Of a DNA stretch of 14,030 nt, positions 11,576 to 14,030 are shown in pieces. The stretch is from NCBI GenBank assembly GCA_016462625.1, contig JAEMSV010000097.1:1-14030 (forward strand), given 5' to 3'. How positions within the stretch are numbered: the first letter of the stretch is position 1; the number at the start of each line of letters is the position of its first letter. The notes under the pieces are model-generated. The model was not told the DNA's origin. It made no database searches and saw nothing but the letters and a program-made list of their open reading frames with translations. The stretch comes from Solirubrobacteraceae bacterium. Its GTDB lineage: Bacteria > Actinomycetota > Thermoleophilia > Solirubrobacterales > Solirubrobacteraceae. A program made the position numbers and the translations under genes.

Positions 11576-11694
11576 CTGCGGCTCCCCGGTCGCTCTCCAG
11601 GGACAAGGTGCGCCGATCGGACCGGCGCCGCAACTCGATCGCAGTCTTCGCGCGTATCGGCGCAGGAATCACGCGCCACACGTACGCTCAGCGC
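11576..11694. promoter_or_regulatory. Divergent ior / lrp intergenic region with candidate operator
   Basis: This 119-bp gap must contain promoters for both the oxidoreductase (minus) and the Lrp-type gene (plus). Next to the minus-strand gene, CTCCCC at 11582-11587 reads GGGGAG as its Shine-Dalgarno. Next to the plus-strand gene, TACGCT at 11683-11688 is a candidate -10 box ending 6 nt before ATG 11695. An inverted repeat GCGCGT (11650-11655) / ACGCGC (11671-11676), with arms about two helical turns apart centre to centre, and CCGATCGG (11613-11620) are possible regulator sites. No good -35 hexamer was seen. Binding by the adjacent Lrp protein is inferred from arrangement only. Confidence 0.45.
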
Positions 11695-12141
11695 ATGTCT
11701 CTCGCTGATCTCGACGCCATCGACGAGCAGATCCTGGCGCTGCTCCGTGAGGACGCGCGCCGCACCGTCACGGACATCGCCTCGCGCGTGAGCCTGAGCG
11801 CCGCGCCCGTCGCCCGCCGGATCGAGCGGATGGAGCGCCTCGGCGTGATCGCCGGCTACACGGTGGTCCTGGACCACAGCAAGGTCGGCCCGTCGCTCGA
11901 CGCGTTCACCGAGCTGCGGATCGTCGGGAACATCGACGCCGAGGAGGTCGTGGTCCTCGCCAAGGAGATCCCCGAAGTGCAGGAGGTCTGGACGATCGCG
12001 GGCGACCCCGACGTGCTGCTGCGGCTGCGGGTCGAGGACGTCGCGCATCTGCAGCAGGTCGTCAACGCGCTGAGGCGCAGCGGCAAGGTCACGGGCACCA
12101 AGACGCTCATGGCCCTGGGGCGCTGGGAACGCACCGTGTGA
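11695..12141 (+). CDS. Lrp/AsnC family transcriptional regulator
   Basis: A protein of 148 residues, the normal length for the family. LDAIDEQILALLREDARRTV opens the winged-helix domain, and the recognition-helix region is VSLSAAPVARRIERMERLGV, followed by IAGYTVVLD. The C-terminal ligand-binding (RAM/ACT-like) domain spans about residues 60-145, with the effector-pocket signature WTIAGDPDVLLRL. Family members bind amino acids or related metabolites and control transport or catabolism genes as dimers or octamers. The ORF is open upstream to 11608, but ATG 11695 gives the family-standard N-terminus and has a -10-like TACGCT ending 6 nt before it and no Shine-Dalgarno, as expected for a leaderless mRNA. 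Its divergence from the oxidoreductase gene suggests local control of arylpyruvate or aromatic amino-acid use. Confidence 0.93.
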   Translation: MSLADLDAIDEQILALLREDARRTVTDIASRVSLSAAPVARRIERMERLGVIAGYTVVLDHSKVGPSLDAFTELRIVGNIDAEEVVVLAKEIPEVQEVWTIAGDPDVLLRLRVEDVAHLQQVVNALRRSGKVTGTKTLMALGRWERTV

Positions 12142-12181
12142 AGTCTGGGGTCGCGCCTTGGGGTCCTCCCCGATGGCAGGG

Positions 12182-12207
12182 CGCCCGGGCGACCGTACGT
12201 TGCGGGT
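12182..12207 (+). promoter_or_regulatory. Candidate leaderless promoter of the secreted-protein gene
   Basis: The palindrome CGCCCGGGCG (12182-12191) is followed by CGTACGTT, whose TACGTT (12196-12201) ends 6 nt before ATG 12208. This spacing would place the transcription start at or next to the A of the start codon. No Shine-Dalgarno is visible. The lrp gene has the same arrangement (CGTACGCT, 6 nt, ATG). Upstream, GGGG-TCCT-CCCC (12160-12171) forms a very short hairpin without a T-tract, so it is not a convincing lrp terminator. Confidence 0.4.
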
Positions 12208-13836
12208 ATGTCCACCTCCGCCTGTTCCCCCTTCCGCCCGCGCCGGCCGCTCCTCGCCGCCCTGGCGCTCACGCTGCTGCTGCCCGCGGCCCCTGCCGCG
12301 GCCGGCACCCTGTCCACGCCCGCGCCCGTCGCCGGTGATGTGACCGTTCTCTCCGGAACCGGAAAACAGAGGGCCAAGCTGAAGGTCGCGAAGGGCCCCA
12401 AGGGCGTCGCGGTCTTCGGCGCCGTCGACGGCAAGGGCCGCTTCGCGGTCGCGCTCGTCAGCCCGAAGGGCGCGAAGACCGGTGCGGTGAAGCTCAAGGC
12501 CGGCGGCCGGCTGAAGGCCTCGACGAAGCTGACGGGGCTGCTCTCGTCGAGCAGGACGCTGCCCGCCACGGCATGCGTGACGGGCGGCCCCGCGGCCGGT
12601 CTGCGCAAGGTGATCCGCGCCGGTGCGCTCAGCGCAGCCGATGCGAAGGCCGTCGGCGCGGCGCTGCAGCGGCGCGCGTGCGGCCAGGCGGCGACGTCCG
12701 CCGACACCGCCCTGTTCCAGCGCGTCGGCTTGAAGGTCCCCGCCGCCGGGCCCAAGGGCACCGGCGGTCCTCCGCCGCCGGCGGGCGGCGCGAGCACGGG
12801 CGGGGGCAAGGTTGCCACGCCGAGCACGTGGCCGGGCGGCAAGACCCCGCCGGCCGGCGGGGGCGGCGACGCGCCCGGCGAGTTCCAGGGCGCCTGCAAG
12901 GACGGCAAGGACAACGACGGCGACGGCCAGACCGACGCGCGCGGCGAGGGCACGAACCCCGATCCCGGCTGCATGAACGGCAACGACGCGTCGGAGAACA
13001 GCGAGAAGCCGGTCAGCGCGGAATGCGCTCAGGCCTCCGGTGTCTCCGCCGGCGGCGACGATCCGAAGGAGGTGTTCGCCGCGGTGAACTCCGGGTGCGG
13101 CTCGTTCGTCGAGATGACCGTCTCGGTGCAGCCGGGGATCCTCACCTGCACCGCGATGACCGGTGACAACACGTGGTCGTGCGCGAACGACAAGGGCGTG
13201 GCGTGGGCGTTCGGCACGTTCACCACGAGCGGTCCGAAGGAGATCGTCGACATGCCGATCACGCTGACCGGCCCGGTCGACTGCACGAAGCCCGCGACGA
13301 TCGCGCTGCACCGGGCCGACCTCACGGTCGAGGAGCTCGTCGAGCCCGTCCAGTGCAAGACCGGCGGTGGCGGTACTCCTGACGCGCAGTGCGCGAACGG
13401 CTTGGACGACGACGGCGACGGCCAGACCGATGCGCCGCAGAAGGCCGGTGTGACGGACCCCGATCCGGGCTGCACCGGCACGAGCGACACCTCGGAGAGC
13501 TCGGAGATCGCGCCGCCGATCGGCTGCGACGTCCAGGGCGGCTTCTTCGGCGGCGACACGAAGATGACCGGGCTCCAAGCCGACGGTTGCGGCAGCCTCA
13601 CCGGCGCGTGGTTCAAGGCGCCGGGCACGCCCCAGTCCTGCGTCTACCGCCTCGAGGGCGGCGCCGAGACGGCGTGCACCGTGACCGGTCCGGTCGGGAT
13701 GGCGACGTTCCCGGCCTCGACCGCGCTGCTGAAGATGATCACGCCGCTCAGCACCGCGGCCGACTGCCGGATCGTGACGATCGCGCTGCAGCGCAGCGAC
13801 GGCCAGGTCATCGAGACCCGCGGCGCCTGGTGCTGA
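12208..13836 (+). CDS. Secreted protein with tandem DGDG calcium-loop / six-cysteine units
   Basis: A protein of 542 residues, not matched to a named family. An N-terminal signal peptide is clear: Arg at 10, 12 and 13, hydrophobic core 15-25, and an Ala-rich AAA-G site at about 32/33. Residues 34-178 form a Lys/Ala/Gly-rich domain with a cysteine pair (C123, C158). A Gly/Pro linker covers about 179-225. Two repeated units follow. Each starts with a Cys-bracketed acidic loop (NDGDGQTD at 236-243; DDGDGQTD at 401-408, then NPDPGC or DPDPGC). Each loop is followed by a domain with six cysteines (273-383 and 440-542) sharing GCGS, an internal Cys pair, and DC..ATIAL or DC..VTIAL. The loops resemble calcium-binding thrombospondin type-3-like repeats. 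An exported, disulfide-rich, calcium-stabilised protein is inferred. No anchor motif is seen, and the protein ends on the last Cys. Confidence 0.85.
   Translation: MSTSACSPFRPRRPLLAALALTLLLPAAPAAAGTLSTPAPVAGDVTVLSGTGKQRAKLKVAKGPKGVAVFGAVDGKGRFAVALVSPKGAKTGAVKLKAGGRLKASTKLTGLLSSSRTLPATACVTGGPAAGLRKVIRAGALSAADAKAVGAALQRRACGQAATSADTALFQRVGLKVPAAGPKGTGGPPPPAGGASTGGGKVATPSTWPGGKTPPAGGGGDAPGEFQGACKDGKDNDGDGQTDARGEGTNPDPGCMNGNDASENSEKPVSAECAQASGVSAGGDDPKEVFAAVNSGCGSFVEMTVSVQPGILTCTAMTGDNTWSCANDKGVAWAFGTFTTSGPKEIVDMPITLTGPVDCTKPATIALHRADLTVEELVEPVQCKTGGGGTPDAQCANGLDDDGDGQTDAPQKAGVTDPDPGCTGTSDTSESSEIAPPIGCDVQGGFFGGDTKMTGLQADGCGSLTGAWFKAPGTPQSCVYRLEGGAETACTVTGPVGMATFPASTALLKMITPLSTAADCRIVTIALQRSDGQVIETRGAWC
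12895..13356 (+). repeat. Protein-level tandem repeat, unit 1 (DGDG loop plus six-Cys domain)
   Basis: Encodes residues 230-383 of the secreted protein. It runs from the Cys before KDGKDNDGDGQTD through the PDPGC close of the loop to the last cysteine of the first domain (VQC). The six domain cysteines are those at ECAQ, SGCGS, LTCTA, WSCAN, VDCTK and VQCK. It aligns by eye with unit 2 in motif order and cysteine spacing, although the residues between motifs have diverged widely, so the duplication looks old. Confidence 0.75.
13390..13833 (+). repeat. Protein-level tandem repeat, unit 2 (DGDG loop plus six-Cys domain)
   Basis: Encodes residues 395-542. CANGLDDDGDGQTD opens the loop and DPDPGC closes it. 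The domain cysteines follow at IGCDV, DGCGS, QSCVY, TACTV, ADCRI and the C-terminal GAWC. The shared end motif is DC-x2-(A/V)TIALxRxD, present in both units. The unit is slightly shorter than unit 1 and its final Cys is the last residue of the protein. Confidence 0.75.
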
Positions 13837-13903
13837 TCGCCTGACCCGCAGTCCCCGCCGGTTCGTCCTGGACACGATCGGCGCGGACTGCCACGGTCAT
13901 GAG

Positions 13904-14030
13904 GTGTTTCGGATTCGGGTCCTTCAGGTCCTGATCTGCGCGACGGTGATCAGCATCGCGGCGCTGCCCGCCTTTGCCAAGACCATCGAGGGCGACGACG
14001 GAGCGAACACGCTGAAGGGCACCTCGCAGA
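13904..14030 (+). CDS. Secreted RTX-like (hemolysin-type) calcium-binding repeat protein, N-terminal fragment
   Basis: From GTG 13904 the reading frame gives about 42 residues and runs off the right edge. It begins MFRIRVLQVLICATVIS and continues through IAALPAFAK, a short signal peptide with an AFA-K cleavage site near residues 25/26. TIEGDDGANTLKGTSQ follows. The mature start resembles the first turn of hemolysin-type calcium-binding repeats (xGxxGxDxL pattern; the start I-x-G-x-x-x-x-NTLKGT is common in actinobacterial versions). No upstream in-frame ATG, GTG or TTG was found. A nearby ATG at 13899 is in another frame and stops after eleven codons. The 67 bp between 13837 and 13903 hold no clear promoter or terminator. 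Repeat number and function cannot be seen here. Confidence 0.75.
   Translation, partial: MFRIRVLQVLICATVISIAALPAFAKTIEGDDGANTLKGTSQ

Noticed and set aside
11608..11694. A longer N-terminus for the Lrp-type protein (29 extra residues)
   Set aside because: The extra residues are Arg-rich and not family-like, they would occupy the divergent promoter region, and ATG 11695 gives the standard length.
13899..13934. ATG 13899 as a start for the last gene
   Set aside because: That frame stops after eleven codons; the overlapping GTG 13904 frame gives a signal peptide and an RTX-like start.

Overview
This is a high-GC, gene-dense window. The most likely source is a Thermoleophilia/Solirubrobacterales-type actinomycete. 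That is an inference from GC-rich codon use, a fused indolepyruvate oxidoreductase, an actinobacterial-style cydABDC cluster, secreted DGDG and RTX-like calcium-binding proteins, and flagellar genes; no marker gene is present to prove it.

Left end (1-1113): a flagellar block. A FlgF/FlgG-type rod protein gene runs off the left edge on the minus strand. Divergent from it, a FliK-like hook-length control protein overlaps a stand-alone FlhB C-terminal-like protein (FhlB). These two fit a paired role in the export substrate switch at the flagellar export gate.

Respiration (1127-6968): a tightly packed cydA-cydB-cydD-cydC operon encodes cytochrome bd quinol oxidase and the heterodimeric ABC exporter needed to assemble it. 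The genes abut or overlap (2-nt gap, 0-nt gap, ATGA overlap). cydA begins 13 nt after the flagellar fhlB-like gene, so its promoter is either inside that gene or further upstream.

Signalling (7044-8093): a six-helix membrane diguanylate cyclase with an intact GGEEF active site and RxxD inhibitory site. Its leader can fold over a strong Shine-Dalgarno sequence that is placed for a five-codon upstream ORF rather than for the gene itself.

Amino-acid catabolism (8090-12141): on the minus strand, a single-chain indolepyruvate (2-oxoacid) ferredoxin oxidoreductase converges on the cyclase gene, and the two genes share a CTAG stop palindrome. It is divergent from an Lrp/AsnC regulator, its probable controller. 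A near-perfect 46-bp palindrome (20-bp stem, 6-nt loop) sits in frame inside the oxidoreductase gene and looks like an inserted palindromic repeat element. It is the most unusual structure in the window.

Right end (12208-14030): two secreted-protein genes on the plus strand. The first has a signal peptide, a Gly/Pro linker and two tandem units, each made of a DGDG calcium-loop segment and a six-cysteine domain that I do not recognise. The second is cut by the window edge and starts as an RTX-like calcium-binding repeat protein. I saw no tRNA, rRNA, CRISPR array, insertion sequence or convincing intrinsic terminator, and no stretch over 300 bases lacks a gene.
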